A DNA stretch of 64,000 nt from Candidatus Babelota bacterium. Its GTDB lineage: Bacteria; Babelota; Babeliae; Babelales; Babelaceae. Made by a program: the position numbers and the translations under genes. The stretch is taken from contig JAMCTG010000005.1 of assembly GCA_023379005.1 (NCBI GenBank), positions 248,001 through 312,000 on the forward strand, read 5' to 3'. Positions 8,666 to 17,421 of this stretch are shown here, piece after piece (positions within the stretch are counted from its first letter, which is position 1; each line of letters opens with the position of its first letter). The notes under the pieces were generated by a model. That model saw only the letters and a program-made list of their open reading frames with translations. It did not search any database and had not been told where the DNA came from.

Positions 8666-8746
8666 AAAATATCCCCCTATTTGTAAATTAATTAAATTTT
8701 TCATGCTACACAAAGCATAACAATTATTAATTCCATAAATCAACAG

Positions 8747-10411
8747 TTAGTCAATTTTTTTACTTAATAAACCGGGAAGAACCCCTACCGTAGAAGCTGA
8801 AGGCCTTGGCACATTTAAAATATTTGCCAATGTAACGGGAAACTGAAGAACTGATACATTTTTATGAATTATTTTTTTCTCAAATTTTCCTTTTTGATAA
8901 ATAATTAAAGGAACTTGCCTATCATAAGCATACGGGCTTAAGTGAGAGGTACCAGTTTGATAGCTTACGATATAATTATAAGGCCTAAATTGAAAGAAAA
9001 TGTCTCCGCTTCTGCCAGCATATAATTGATTTTTAAAAAAAGATTCTAAACTATTTTTTGGGAATGTACTATTTAGTAATTCATCGAATGTCCAAGCTCT
9101 TGCAATAACATCTTTTTCATTTAAAAGAAGTTGTTTTATTTCATCTAAAATTTCTTTTTTTAGTTTTGGATCCAGTGCATTTAATTTAGCATTATCCAAA
9201 TAAAATGCTGGTTCTTTAAATTTTTTAATAATATTTTCAATATTAAATTTTGCGCTTAATTCTTTATTAAATTTTTCTAAAAGTTCTTTGGAATAAAGTC
9301 TTGTAGCAGGATAATAACCCATATCTTTGACAATCTCAGCAATTGGTTCGACACCATGATCGGCAGTTAACGCAAATAATACATCTTCACTTTTTACTTT
9401 GGTATAAATATAATTTATGATTTCCTCAATATGTTTATCAATATGATAAACCATATCAATAGATTCCAAACTATCTGGACCCATACTGTGACCAATTTTA
9501 TCCAAGCTACTTAAACATACCCATAAAACGAATTTTTCATTATCACTATCATTCAAATTTTGTTCTAAAGTCTTTATAACTAGATTAGTCAATAATTTAT
9601 CAGCAGATGGTGTAGCTAGAAATAAATCGTAAGCTGATTTACTAGACTTATCAATTTCAAATTCTTGCCCAATGATTGATTTACCAAATCTAGTATATTT
9701 GTAATTGTCTATATTTGGAAAATTATAAGCCTTAGCATCTTTTTTAAATCTTAAATCCCATTTAAATTTTTCTAGATTGAATAAATTTTTATCCTTATTA
9801 AATCCGACAATCCATTCGGGTAATTCTTTAAAGTATGCATTACTCGAAGTAAATCCTCCTTTTAGACGGTCAAACCAAATTGCTTTACCTAATTTACCTG
9901 CGGTACAAATAGCTGCCCTTGGTTTTAAAGAAACAGAATATACATTAAAGTTTAAATCATGATAAGAATGCATGCATAATTGGTCTGAAATTCCATCGAC
10001 CATTATATTAATAGCAGATTTACCTATTCTATCTTCCCAAACACCTGTACCATCTGCTTTTAAGATTTTTGCATTGCCTGTTCGGTCATCTTCCACATGA
10101 ACTGTAAGATCACCTTCCCACCACTTATTATTCACTATTCCATGCTCTCTAGCTTGCGCCCCTGTAGAAATACATACATGCCCTACACCAGTTGCAGTAG
10201 ATGCATGTTTAAAAAAAGCATTAGTATAATTAACACCATTTTTATGTAAAAAATTTATGCCATTTTTTAAATAAGGCATCAATTTTTGGATTGTATTATA
10301 AGCAAGTTGATCAACTACAAAAATAACAGTTAACTTTGGAACATCTTTTTTTGCTTCTAGGGATAACATTACAAAGGAAATTAGCAACAATCTAATACCC
10401 CATTTGCACAT
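8747..10411 (-). CDS. Secreted PafA-like alkaline phosphatase family protein
   Basis: A 554-residue exported enzyme of the alkaline phosphatase / type I phosphodiesterase superfamily. After a signal peptide (MCKWGIRLLLISFVMLSLEA) comes VIFVVDQLAYNTI with the first metal-binding Asp, then HASTATGVGHVCISTGAQ, in which a Thr takes the nucleophile place. Later blocks are HGIVNNKWW, SLDKIGHSMGPDS and ALTADHGVEP (metal Asp-His), and TSHLSPYAYDRQVPLI with the last His. These match PafA-type periplasmic phosphatases that free phosphate from monoesters. AGGAGAAGG sits before the start. It may scavenge host phosphate compounds. Confidence 0.88.
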   Translation of the reverse strand: MCKWGIRLLLISFVMLSLEAKKDVPKLTVIFVVDQLAYNTIQKLMPYLKNGINFLHKNGVNYTNAFFKHASTATGVGHVCISTGAQAREHGIVNNKWWEGDLTVHVEDDRTGNAKILKADGTGVWEDRIGKSAINIMVDGISDQLCMHSYHDLNFNVYSVSLKPRAAICTAGKLGKAIWFDRLKGGFTSSNAYFKELPEWIVGFNKDKNLFNLEKFKWDLRFKKDAKAYNFPNIDNYKYTRFGKSIIGQEFEIDKSSKSAYDLFLATPSADKLLTNLVIKTLEQNLNDSDNEKFVLWVCLSSLDKIGHSMGPDSLESIDMVYHIDKHIEEIINYIYTKVKSEDVLFALTADHGVEPIAEIVKDMGYYPATRLYSKELLEKFNKELSAKFNIENIIKKFKEPAFYLDNAKLNALDPKLKKEILDEIKQLLLNEKDVIARAWTFDELLNSTFPKNSLESFFKNQLYAGRSGDIFFQFRPYNYIVSYQTGTSHLSPYAYDRQVPLIIYQKGKFEKKIIHKNVSVLQFPVTLANILNVPRPSASTVGVLPGLLSKKID

Positions 10412-10538
10412 GCCTTCTCCTATATTTTTTATTACAATTTTACTATTTCATATTAATTATAAATTAATTAAGTTTCAAATTGCAATATTATAGGATAGAA
10501 AAATTTAGCATTTATAGACGAATAGAAAGAGTTAAAAG

Positions 10539-11009
10539 TCATAGCCTATGTGTTAAACTAAACCACAATTTGTCGTGCTGTGTCTTACAAAATGGACATT
10601 TAAAATAAGAATAATATGGGGATGATGCTATAGTTTTAGATAAACAACCGCTACATATAACCTGTTTTTTTGCACAACATTCGGGCAAATATGAATTAAA
10701 TTTAAAATGCTCTTCGTAGCATATACCACAATCTAATACCTCAAATGGTTTATAAAATAAATAAAGACAATATAAAGTACTTCCAGCAATTAATGCGGAC
10801 TTAATTTTATTCTTCTTTATATATTTTTTAAGGTCCTCATACTTTTGCTTTGCTTTCTCTGTGCTTTTTTGAATTTTGTTTTTAATTTTTGTTGAAAAAC
10901 TGACCTGAGCCGATTGTGAATTCAATTTGCCCATTAATTCAGCCAAACCTTCACAATTTATATTAAATAGTGCGAAAACATTAAATAAAAAAATTTTTTT
11001 GAATTTCAT
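10539..11009 (-). CDS. Array member A: secreted protein with transmembrane helix and RING-like Cys cluster
   Basis: A 156-residue protein. The N-terminal hydrophobic segment looks like a signal peptide (IFLFNVFALFNINC). A basic stretch ending YIKKNKIKSA leads into a hydrophobic helix (about 70-87). The C-terminal 65 residues have C94-x2-C97, C111-C112, C119-x2-C122 and C138-x2-C141, in the text CGICYEEHF, PECCAKKQVICSGCL and KCPFCKTQHD. The order of cysteine pairs resembles RING-type zinc fingers with a CC pair in the middle, though a classic Cys-His step is absent. It is the last gene of the 17-member array. An E3-ligase-like effector is possible but unproven. Confidence 0.75.
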   Translation of the reverse strand: MKFKKIFLFNVFALFNINCEGLAELMGKLNSQSAQVSFSTKIKNKIQKSTEKAKQKYEDLKKYIKKNKIKSALIAGSTLYCLYLFYKPFEVLDCGICYEEHFKFNSYLPECCAKKQVICSGCLSKTIASSPYYSYFKCPFCKTQHDKLWFSLTHRL

Positions 11010-11017
11010 AGTTTTTC

Positions 11018-11542
11018 TTAGTTAGTCATCAAATATATATCATGTCTTTGAGTACATGCCGAATTTGGACAAGGATAGTCATATTTTGTTTGAGGCCCCA
11101 CCCAATAAACACCTGCGCGGCTCCTAAAAGCAAAGCTAAAACCTTGTTGAATAACCTTAAATTGATTGAAATTTAAAGAACGAACATAATCGACTTTACA
11201 GCTATCACCAATATATTGATTGCAACAATTTAAAACTGAAGCACAGCTTTTGTAATGATTGTTTCCACAATATGAACAAGTTACTGTTTCAGATGCACTT
11301 GAAATAGTGTCTTTTATAACAGGAACTATTTTATAATAAAAAAAAGCTGTAGTGGCTATTGCTACACTAGCTAGCGCATATTTACATTTATTTTTTTTTA
11401 AATGTTCTTTAATCCTTGAATATTTCGATTTCTTCTCAATTACTGGTTTTGTTATCTGATTATTTGCAACCGTGTCAAATAAAATACAGAAATTAAATAA
11501 CAAGAAAATATTAAATAAAAGAATTTTTTTAAAATTTACCAT
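11018..11542 (-). CDS. Array member B: secreted protein with degenerate RING-like Cys cluster
   Basis: 174 residues: hydrophobic signal (ILLFNIFLLFNFCILF), a basic run KEHLKKNKCKYA, a hydrophobic helix (about 55-75), then C89-x2-C92, x13, C106-C107, C115 and finally C158 with C163 in YPCPNSACTQRHD. The C-x2-C-x13-CC spacing is identical to members A and C. One pair is incomplete (only one Cys at IGDSC), so zinc binding may be partial. It is eight bases from the start of A. Confidence 0.75.
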   Translation of the reverse strand: MVNFKKILLFNIFLLFNFCILFDTVANNQITKPVIEKKSKYSRIKEHLKKNKCKYALASVAIATTAFFYYKIVPVIKDTISSASETVTCSYCGNNHYKSCASVLNCCNQYIGDSCKVDYVRSLNFNQFKVIQQGFSFAFRSRAGVYWVGPQTKYDYPCPNSACTQRHDIYLMTN

Positions 11543-11553
11543 AATAGTTATTT

Positions 11554-12030
11554 TTATTGTCTTGTTTTAAACATTTTGCATTGATAATTATGCTTACAAA
11601 CTAAGTTAGGACATGGATAATCATAAATTTGATACGTACCAGATAACCAAGAAACACCCATTTTTTTTAGAAAAAAATTATCTAGAGTCAGTGTTTGTAG
11701 ATGCGCATCCCAACAATTTTTACCAATAGTTTTTTTGCAGCAATTCAATGATAAAGTATTTATTCTATAGTGCTTTTTACTACAAACGAGGCAAGTTTCA
11801 CCATCAGAAAACAAATAAGAAATTGCACCAACTGCCAATCCAGAAGTAGCAATCGCATATTTTCCTTTATTTCTTTTAATATGCTGCTTTAAGCTAGAAA
11901 ACTTTTCTTTCATTTTGTTTGAAATGCTTGAAACAACTTTATTTGAAGAAAAAGAATTAGAATTGCCTGCAAAAATGAAACTATTGAATAAAATATTAAA
12001 TACTAAAAAAAAATTGAGTTTGTAGAACAT
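11554..12030 (-). CDS. Array member C: secreted protein with degenerate RING-like Cys cluster
   Basis: 158 residues, closest to member B: both have LNCC, an IG-K/D-x-C step and DYPCPN-x-x-C near the end. Cysteines: C80-x2-C83, C97-C98, C106, C140, C145. The segment KQHIKRNKGKYA precedes the hydrophobic helix (about 57-74). Its start lies just after a gap of 100 bases that contains a strong terminator, so A-C may form their own transcription unit. Confidence 0.75.
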   Translation of the reverse strand: MFYKLNFFLVFNILFNSFIFAGNSNSFSSNKVVSSISNKMKEKFSSLKQHIKRNKGKYAIATSGLAVGAISYLFSDGETCLVCSKKHYRINTLSLNCCKKTIGKNCWDAHLQTLTLDNFFLKKMGVSWLSGTYQIYDYPCPNLVCKHNYQCKMFKTRQ

Positions 12031-12077
12031 CTGCTGAGCCCATTTGTGAAAAGAAGCAAAATATTAAATGACAAAAA

Positions 12078-12125
12078 AAAATTAATCTAGTCTGTAAAAA
12101 AATTTCCACAGACTAGATTAATTTT
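12078..12125 (-). terminator. Intrinsic terminator after array member D
   Basis: A perfect 18-base stem (AAAATTAATCTAGTCTGT, 12078-12095, with its complement at 12108-12125) and a 12-base loop. Read on the minus strand it ends in a run of nine Ts. It lies six bases beyond the stop of member D and so separates members D-Q from A-C. Confidence 0.8.
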
Positions 12126-12130
12126 AAAAA

Positions 12131-12481
12131 TTAGGAAGCTGCTTCGTCTGAACCTTTATCTTTAGATTTGCTTGCAAACTTTTTGCAAACCCAACCATAA
12201 ACCTTATCAGCCTTCTTTACAAGTTTTGAATCTTTAAAGAATTTGCTGTAATACAATGAAGGTGTACCTTTGACTTTAGCAAAAAAAGATTTTTCTTTAT
12301 CGCCTTTTTGCAAATACAAACTATATGCAGTTAATGCGCCAGCAGTTAATGCACCTGCTGCAACAACTGTAGCAACTTTATTCTTTTTTGCAGTTTTTTT
12401 TACTTTACCAGTAAAAGATTCACCTGCAAATGTTGATGCACAAATTAATGATGCAAGAACAAAAAATTTGGTTTTAAACAT
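12131..12481 (-). CDS. Array member D: short basic secreted/membrane protein
   Basis: 116 residues, about one quarter of them lysine. Signal peptide MFKTKFFVLASLICASTFAG, then KKTAKKNKVATVV leading into an alanine-rich hydrophobic helix with the internal repeat AGALTAGALTA. The tail is strongly basic with an acidic tip. It has the array's signal, basic segment and helix, but lacks the later A/S-P-x-x-G motif. TTGGAGTT precedes the ATG. Confidence 0.75.
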   Translation of the reverse strand: MFKTKFFVLASLICASTFAGESFTGKVKKTAKKNKVATVVAAGALTAGALTAYSLYLQKGDKEKSFFAKVKGTPSLYYSKFFKDSKLVKKADKVYGWVCKKFASKSKDKGSDEAAS

Positions 12482-12512
12482 TTATAACTCCAAAATGTTA
12501 TTAAAAAATAAA

Positions 12513-12935
12513 TTAACTCTGAATTTCCACTTCATGACTTTTTAAAAAACTCATCCAATTTTTTAATCTTTTTTCATTTAATTGTTTATGATAACCTTTG
12601 ATTCTTTCATATTGATTGCGTGTAAAATCTATAGGTTTTGCAATTAGCTTTAATATACCCGCTATTGGCGCCCAAGCTAACCTTTGAATATCAGAACTAT
12701 AATTTTTATTAGTTTTTAATCCATGGTATCCATAGGCAGATATGCAAAGAAAAGTTACCAAACCTGATTTTATTTTATGTCTTTTAATAAAATCTTTAGA
12801 TTTTCTAGCATGATTTTTTATAACAGTTATAGAACTTTTTGAATATTTTTTTGTTTTATCAATAAAACTGTCTTGCTCTGCAAAAGCTGTTATAAAAATT
12901 AAAGAAGAAAAAACTAAATATTTTGTCTTAAACAT
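12513..12935 (-). CDS. Array member E: secreted/membrane protein
   Basis: Start set at the ATG at 12935 (140 residues), which has AGGCGGGT upstream and opens with a signal peptide almost identical to member D (MFKTKYLVFSSLIFITAFA). KDFIKRHKIKSG is the array's basic motif before the hydrophobic helix. WAPIAGILKLIAKP matches the A/S-P-x-x-G motif. The C-terminal part is a charged amphipathic helix. Function unknown. Confidence 0.75.
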   Translation of the reverse strand: MFKTKYLVFSSLIFITAFAEQDSFIDKTKKYSKSSITVIKNHARKSKDFIKRHKIKSGLVTFLCISAYGYHGLKTNKNYSSDIQRLAWAPIAGILKLIAKPIDFTRNQYERIKGYHKQLNEKRLKNWMSFLKSHEVEIQS

Positions 12936-13043
12936 AAAGACCCGCCTAATGATGCTTAAATTAAAGTGCATAACCATTTCATAATAGCCAATTTAAAATA
13001 ATTTGCAAAGGCACACACAAAACGTCAATTATTTTAAAAAATT

Positions 13044-13556
13044 TCAATTACTGCCATCTACTTCTATTCCCAAATCAAACCCATAATTTAATAAACGCAA
13101 TACACCTCTTAATGTTTTGCCATAACATATCAACATTGAATCATTTGTTAAATCAAAAACGTACTTAGCTGTATCATTGATCGCATGAAAAATTGACTTA
13201 TTATACCCATGAATTTTTTCGCCAATAATACTCAATCCTTCTATTGGGGCTATTATTTTGGCTTGCTTATTTGTTAATTTTTGATTCTGTCTTGTTTTAT
13301 TAAAACCAATAGCATAAATTATAGCTGCTGCTGTTATTGCCGAACCAGATATAAGCTTTATTTTATGCTTCTTTGACCAGTTGGCACCTTGCTCAATTTT
13401 AGTTTTAAAATCTTTTGCTCGAACTTTGATATCTTTTGATATTTTTTGAATTTTAGTTTCTGCAATTATTTCTTTTGCTTTTTTTTGAACTGATCGGTCT
13501 GCCGATACAATGTTAGTAAACAAAGTGAAACAAATTAAAGTTTTAATTTTAAGCAT
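13044..13556 (-). CDS. Array member F: secreted/membrane protein
   Basis: 170 residues from the ATG at 13556, which has GGAT just upstream; a TTG four codons earlier is the alternative. Signal peptide MLKIKTLICFTLFTNIVSA, then a long Lys/Glu/Ile helix, NWSKKHKIKLISG, an Ala-rich hydrophobic helix, and IIAPIEGLSIIG (the A-P-x-x-G motif). The C-terminal region after it is longer than in most members. Confidence 0.75.
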   Translation of the reverse strand: MLKIKTLICFTLFTNIVSADRSVQKKAKEIIAETKIQKISKDIKVRAKDFKTKIEQGANWSKKHKIKLISGSAITAAAIIYAIGFNKTRQNQKLTNKQAKIIAPIEGLSIIGEKIHGYNKSIFHAINDTAKYVFDLTNDSMLICYGKTLRGVLRLLNYGFDLGIEVDGSN

Positions 13557-13598
13557 GATGATATCCAAAATTTTGAAATTAAAAAAATATGAAATTGT

Positions 13599-14003
13599 TT
13601 ATTTAGTACCAAATATTTTTATTAATTTTGTATGCAAGCGATGAGTATTTTGCATTAATTTATTTATCAGATATTTATCAGCTTTTCTATAAATATTAAT
13701 GCAATTCATTAATCCTTTTGTTGGAGCTGCAACAAAACATTGTGGAATATTTTTCCCAGCAATCTTTAAATCATAAAATCCTTTGCAATACATTGCTCCT
13801 GCGGCCACTATACCAACAGTAGTTTTTTTATGATTTTTCATCCAATCAAAACAAACTCTGCTATTTTTTTTATATTCTTTGACGAATTTTTTGCTTTTTT
13901 CTATTTTTGTTTTAATAGTTTTTTTTGCATTCTCAACATCAATATGAGCATTTGCAACGTTTATTAATAAAATAGAACAGACCATAATTTTGAATTTATT
14001 CAT
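13599..14003 (-). CDS. Array member G: secreted/membrane protein
   Basis: 134 residues from the ATG at 14003, chosen because AAGGAA lies at the right distance; a longer frame would overlap member H. It shows the array core very clearly: FDWMKNHKKTTVGIV, a hydrophobic helix ending CKGFYDLK, then VAAPTKGLMNC. H and J are its closest relatives by eye. Confidence 0.78.
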   Translation of the reverse strand: MNKFKIMVCSILLINVANAHIDVENAKKTIKTKIEKSKKFVKEYKKNSRVCFDWMKNHKKTTVGIVAAGAMYCKGFYDLKIAGKNIPQCFVAAPTKGLMNCINIYRKADKYLINKLMQNTHRLHTKLIKIFGTK

Positions 14004-14011
14004 ATTGTTCC

Positions 14012-14368
14012 TTAAAATGCTAATTTTTCCCATATTTTAACATTAAAATTATCTAATTTTTTCAATAATGGACTTAATCCTTGATTAGCCTTATAAACTA
14101 AATTGAGACAATCTAATAGTCCTTCCAATGGGGATGTAACGATATATTGCTTCCAATTTCCATTAATTGCTCTCATTTTATAAAAACCTCGACAGCATAT
14201 TGCAGAACTCGCTAATATGGCTACAGAAGTTTTCTTATGATTTTTGATCCACTTTGTAGTTTGCTTAATTTTTTCATTAATTGTTTTCTTGGTAGTTTCA
14301 ATGTTATTTTCAGCAATAAGACTGGTCATAATAAAAAAAGAAAAGATAATGCATTTAATTTTTGACAT
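14012..14368 (-). CDS. Array member H: secreted/membrane protein
   Basis: 118 residues from the ATG at 14368 (AGAGGTAAAT upstream). Core: TKWIKNHKKTSVAIL, then CCRGFYKMR, then VTSPLEGLLDCLN. Closely similar to member G over the central 60 residues. Eight bases separate its stop from the G start, so the two are probably co-translated. Confidence 0.78.
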   Translation of the reverse strand: MSKIKCIIFSFFIMTSLIAENNIETTKKTINEKIKQTTKWIKNHKKTSVAILASSAICCRGFYKMRAINGNWKQYIVTSPLEGLLDCLNLVYKANQGLSPLLKKLDNFNVKIWEKLAF

Positions 14369-14390
14369 ATTTACCTCTTGCAGCATTGTG

Positions 14391-14795
14391 TCATTCAATT
14401 ACACCAAAAATTGATTCAACAGTTTTTTTTAAGACCTTGTCTAACTTTTGAATATATGAATTTGAAATTTTTAATTTTTTACAGTCTTTAATTATCATAT
14501 GTAATACATTAAAAGGTGTGGCGATTAAACATTGAAAAACACCCTTGACTTTATCTTGATTGTTCTCCAAATTTGGCCATTCTTTACATTCTTTTTCAAG
14601 TAATTCATAAAAACTTGAGCAAGTATATATGCTAGCAATAACTATTCCTGCAGTTGCTTTCTTATGAGTTTTAATCCAGTTTATACATTTATCTAAATTT
14701 GTTTCGACAGTTTTTTTGTGGCTAATTTTGTCGTTTGCATCTACCATGCCGATTATAAAAATCGAACAAAGTAAAATTTTAAATTTTAATATCAT
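14391..14795 (-). CDS. Array member I: secreted/membrane protein
   Basis: 134 residues. Its ATG overlaps the stop of member J by four bases (ATGA), which suggests coupled translation since no ribosome site is visible. Core: INWIKTHKKATAGIV, SSFYELLEKE, then an inserted polar segment before LIATPFNVLHM, a variant of the P-x-x-G motif in which Gly is replaced. Confidence 0.77.
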   Translation of the reverse strand: MILKFKILLCSIFIIGMVDANDKISHKKTVETNLDKCINWIKTHKKATAGIVIASIYTCSSFYELLEKECKEWPNLENNQDKVKGVFQCLIATPFNVLHMIIKDCKKLKISNSYIQKLDKVLKKTVESIFGVIE

Positions 14796-15214
14796 AAATT
14801 TTTAAAAATTATTTTGTTAATTAAATAAATATAACCTTGAATATCGTCTATTAAATAATCCATTTGTTTGAATAATTGTTTAATTCTTGTCAGCGACATG
14901 TGTGTGCCTTCAAATGGTGCACCAACAAGAGATGGCAATAAATCACCACGTTTATATAAGTCTGGTAAATTTCTACCATAATATACGTCACCATTTTTTC
15001 TCAGTTCAAAAAAACCATTCAAATAAACCGCACTTGCGATAATAATAGCTGCAGATTTCTTCTTATGATTTTTTATCCAAGTTCCAGATTTTTTTGTGAT
15101 TTCTTTTATTTTTGAAACAATTTTTGTTCGAGAAAATTCATTTTTTTTGGTATCACTAGCCAATAGTTGCATACTGGCCAGTAAAACAAAAATTAAATAT
15201 TTTATTTTATACAT
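14792..15214 (-). CDS. Array member J: secreted/membrane protein
   Basis: 140 residues. Signal peptide MYKIKYLIFVLLASMQLLAS, then GTWIKNHKKKSAAIII, a hydrophobic helix ending NGFFELRKNG, an inserted polar stretch with two Leu-Pro turns, and LVGAPFEGTHMS. A hydrophobic, Ile-rich C-terminus follows. Overlaps member I by four bases. Confidence 0.77.
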   Translation of the reverse strand: MYKIKYLIFVLLASMQLLASDTKKNEFSRTKIVSKIKEITKKSGTWIKNHKKKSAAIIIASAVYLNGFFELRKNGDVYYGRNLPDLYKRGDLLPSLVGAPFEGTHMSLTRIKQLFKQMDYLIDDIQGYIYLINKIIFKNL

Positions 15215-15226
15215 GTATTATAAATT

Positions 15227-15532
15227 CTAAATATAAAGATTGATCAAATCACGATCTAAACGCCATTTTGACACAAAAGCATTTGAAGCATGTCTGAATA
15301 CAAAACTGCCCGAAATGATTGCCGCAACTGAGCATAATGCAATTTTATGTGAATTTTTTTCCCACAAAGCACTAACCTTTTCAGACAATTTTTCATTTCC
15401 TGGAAAAACAATATAATTTTTCTTAAATAAATCATCTGCTTTTTCAAAAAAAGATGTTTCAGATTTGGCATGTAAAGAAAAATTGACACTACAAAAAATT
15501 AACGCGCTTACAAATAAACAATTTTTAAACAT
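15227..15532 (-). CDS. Array member K: short secreted protein
   Basis: 101 residues from the ATG at 15532, which has GGGGGAT upstream. Signal peptide MFKNCLFVSALIFCSVNFSL. It is the most divergent member: the basic motif is degraded to ALWEKNSHKIALCS, and the protein ends soon after the hydrophobic helix, so the P-x-x-G motif is missing. It may be decaying. Confidence 0.65.
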   Translation of the reverse strand: MFKNCLFVSALIFCSVNFSLHAKSETSFFEKADDLFKKNYIVFPGNEKLSEKVSALWEKNSHKIALCSVAAIISGSFVFRHASNAFVSKWRLDRDLINLYI

Positions 15533-15546
15533 AATATCCCCCAAAA

Positions 15547-15882
15547 TTAAGAATTTCTTCCAATAAAATTCATATAATTAACGTTAGCAAGTTTGTTATT
15601 CCATGCATCAAAATTAATATGAAATTTTTCTGCTCTTTTTTTTATTGCAGCAATATCTTTTTTCCCATTAATCCAATGGATCCATGGATATAATCCACTA
15701 TCAACTTTAAAAATTTTACATAAACATCCCAAAGATATAGGTGTCGCCACAGCAGCTACTGCAATTTTGGCCTTATGCTTTTTAACAAAAGAATTAAATT
15801 TTTCAGTTGCAGATTTAGCCTCAACAGGCAAATTGAAACTAGAAAAAATTATCCCCACTAAAAATAAAAAACGTTTGAACAT
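15547..15882 (-). CDS. Array member L: short secreted/membrane protein
   Basis: 111 residues with GGGGGAACA before the ATG. Signal peptide MFKRFLFLVGIIFSSFNLPVEA, then NSFVKKHKAKIAVAAV and a hydrophobic helix with two cysteines. The C-terminal third (WIHWINGKKD and on) has no P-x-x-G motif. Members K and L share the signal-peptide style and the same GGGGGA ribosome site, suggesting one duplication. Confidence 0.7.
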   Translation of the reverse strand: MFKRFLFLVGIIFSSFNLPVEAKSATEKFNSFVKKHKAKIAVAAVATPISLGCLCKIFKVDSGLYPWIHWINGKKDIAAIKKRAEKFHINFDAWNNKLANVNYMNFIGRNS

Positions 15883-15972
15883 ATTGTTCCCCCAAATAAA
15901 ATAATTAAATTAAAAATTTATTAAGCTCATTCGTAATCATTTAAATTTGCACAATATTAATAAAATTAATTG

Positions 15973-16488
15973 TCATAATGTGCAATCCTGGTAATTATTG
16001 CCTCTCACCGTATCAAACCCACTGCCTCTGCCAGACGTAAATACTGGTCTAGTCGGATCTTTTTTAATTAAAGGAATATATTCATCTAACCAACTATCAG
16101 CACTTTTAATACAATCTTCAAAGTAACCTAACCATTCTTCGTTAAATTGATATAAATAAAAATTAGCATCACGCAATTTATTAACAGAAAACTTCAAGGT
16201 GTAAAGTGGTGCGTAAATAAGGCTTGAACCAAATTCTCTTTTCTTTAATACATATAACCAATAAAAACTAATAGCATAAGAACTCACAGCTATTGTTGCT
16301 GCAATTGATTTTTTTGGATTTTCTTTAACCCATTTCCCAATTTTTTTGCTTTTTATTTTTGCAGTTTCAATAATTTTAGATTTCTCATTTGGATTCACAT
16401 TATTTTTTCCAAAATCAGCTAATCCAGCTTGGCTAAAATAAGGCGAGAAAATAATGCTTGTGAAAAAAAGAAATTTAAATATTTTCAT
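15973..16488 (-). CDS. Array member M: secreted/membrane protein with Gly-rich tail
   Basis: 171 residues. Signal peptide MKIFKFLFFTSIIFSPYFSQA is nearly the same as in member N. Core: GKWVKENPKKSIAATI, where HKK becomes NPKK, a helix ending ISFYWLYVLK, then IYAPLYTLKFS. A unique C-terminus contains FTSGRGSGFDTVRG. The start lies four bases after the N stop region, with no ribosome site, so it probably depends on N translation. Confidence 0.75.
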   Translation of the reverse strand: MKIFKFLFFTSIIFSPYFSQAGLADFGKNNVNPNEKSKIIETAKIKSKKIGKWVKENPKKSIAATIAVSSYAISFYWLYVLKKREFGSSLIYAPLYTLKFSVNKLRDANFYLYQFNEEWLGYFEDCIKSADSWLDEYIPLIKKDPTRPVFTSGRGSGFDTVRGNNYQDCTL

Positions 16489-16491
16489 TTT

Positions 16492-16938
16492 TTAGTCGCG
16501 AGTATTTGCAATTTTATCAAAAAATTTATCAATTAATCTTAATTTATTCATTATAACTCCATGAACATGATCTATTTTGTCTTCATAATCCATTTTCCAA
16601 TGCTTATTTTTTAAATACAAATAACGATGTATAATTGCACTATAAGCAGCAAGTCCATAAACAGGAGAATGAATAAAACTCTGCCAATGAGTTTTATTTT
16701 GCTTGTATATTCCAAAGGAAAAACCTAACGCACATGTAAATAAGCTAGCCGCCAATAAGACAGTAGACTTTTTATGGTCTTTTACCCATTTTAAAGCTTG
16801 CTTGCTTTTAATTTTAGCAGTTTCAAAAAATTCAGATCTTTCCTGTAACTGCTCATCACTTTTTGTCAAATCAGCTGTTTGGGGAATTGATTGTGAAAAA
16901 ATAATGCTTATAACAAAAAGAAATTTAACAATTTTCAT
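16492..16938 (-). CDS. Array member N: secreted/membrane protein
   Basis: 148 residues. Core: LKWVKDHKKSTVLLA, a hydrophobic helix, then FIHSPVYGLAAYS. The preceding text KIKSKQALKWVKDHKK is shared almost word for word with member O (VKSKQTLKWVKDHKK), making N and O the clearest recent duplicates of the array. Confidence 0.78.
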   Translation of the reverse strand: MKIVKFLFVISIIFSQSIPQTADLTKSDEQLQERSEFFETAKIKSKQALKWVKDHKKSTVLLAASLFTCALGFSFGIYKQNKTHWQSFIHSPVYGLAAYSAIIHRYLYLKNKHWKMDYEDKIDHVHGVIMNKLRLIDKFFDKIANTRD

Positions 16939-16940
16939 TT

Positions 16941-17411
16941 TTAATCTTCTAATTCAGCTATATTATCCAGAAAATCATGAACTTCGCCTAACTTTAATAA
17001 AATGCGCTCAAAAAATTCGTTAGTATAATTTTCTGATATTTTGCTGCCACAATATTTATCCGCAGTTTGAAACATTTTTTGAAAAGAAATCATATATAAG
17101 TTTAATCCAGTAACAGGACTGTGAACCAAACTTGGCCAAACATCTTCTTCGTGATATTGGCATGCAGCAAAACCAATAAAGGCTGTTATTCCAATTGGTA
17201 TCCAAAAATATTTTTTATGATCTTTTACCCATTTTAAAGTTTGCTTACTTTTAACTTTTGATGCGTCAAAGATTTTTTTGCTTTTATCTTTGATAAATTT
17301 AAAATTACGATTTGCTTTATTTTTTAAGATCTCAGTTCTGCTTTGCTCTGCCAATGCAGGTGATACCATTAAAAATAAAGTAGTCAAAAAAAATGTTTTT
17401 AATTTAAACAT
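16941..17411 (-). CDS. Array member O: secreted/membrane protein
   Basis: 156 residues from the ATG at 17411 (AAGGGAA upstream; a longer frame would run into member P). Signal peptide MFKLKTFFLTTLFLMVSPALA. Core: LKWVKDHKKYFWIPI, then LVHSPVTGLNLYM. It ends in an acidic helix (LGEVHDFLDNIAELED). Two bases separate it from member N. Confidence 0.78.
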   Translation of the reverse strand: MFKLKTFFLTTLFLMVSPALAEQSRTEILKNKANRNFKFIKDKSKKIFDASKVKSKQTLKWVKDHKKYFWIPIGITAFIGFAACQYHEEDVWPSLVHSPVTGLNLYMISFQKMFQTADKYCGSKISENYTNEFFERILLKLGEVHDFLDNIAELED

Positions 17412-17421
17412 AAATGTTCCC

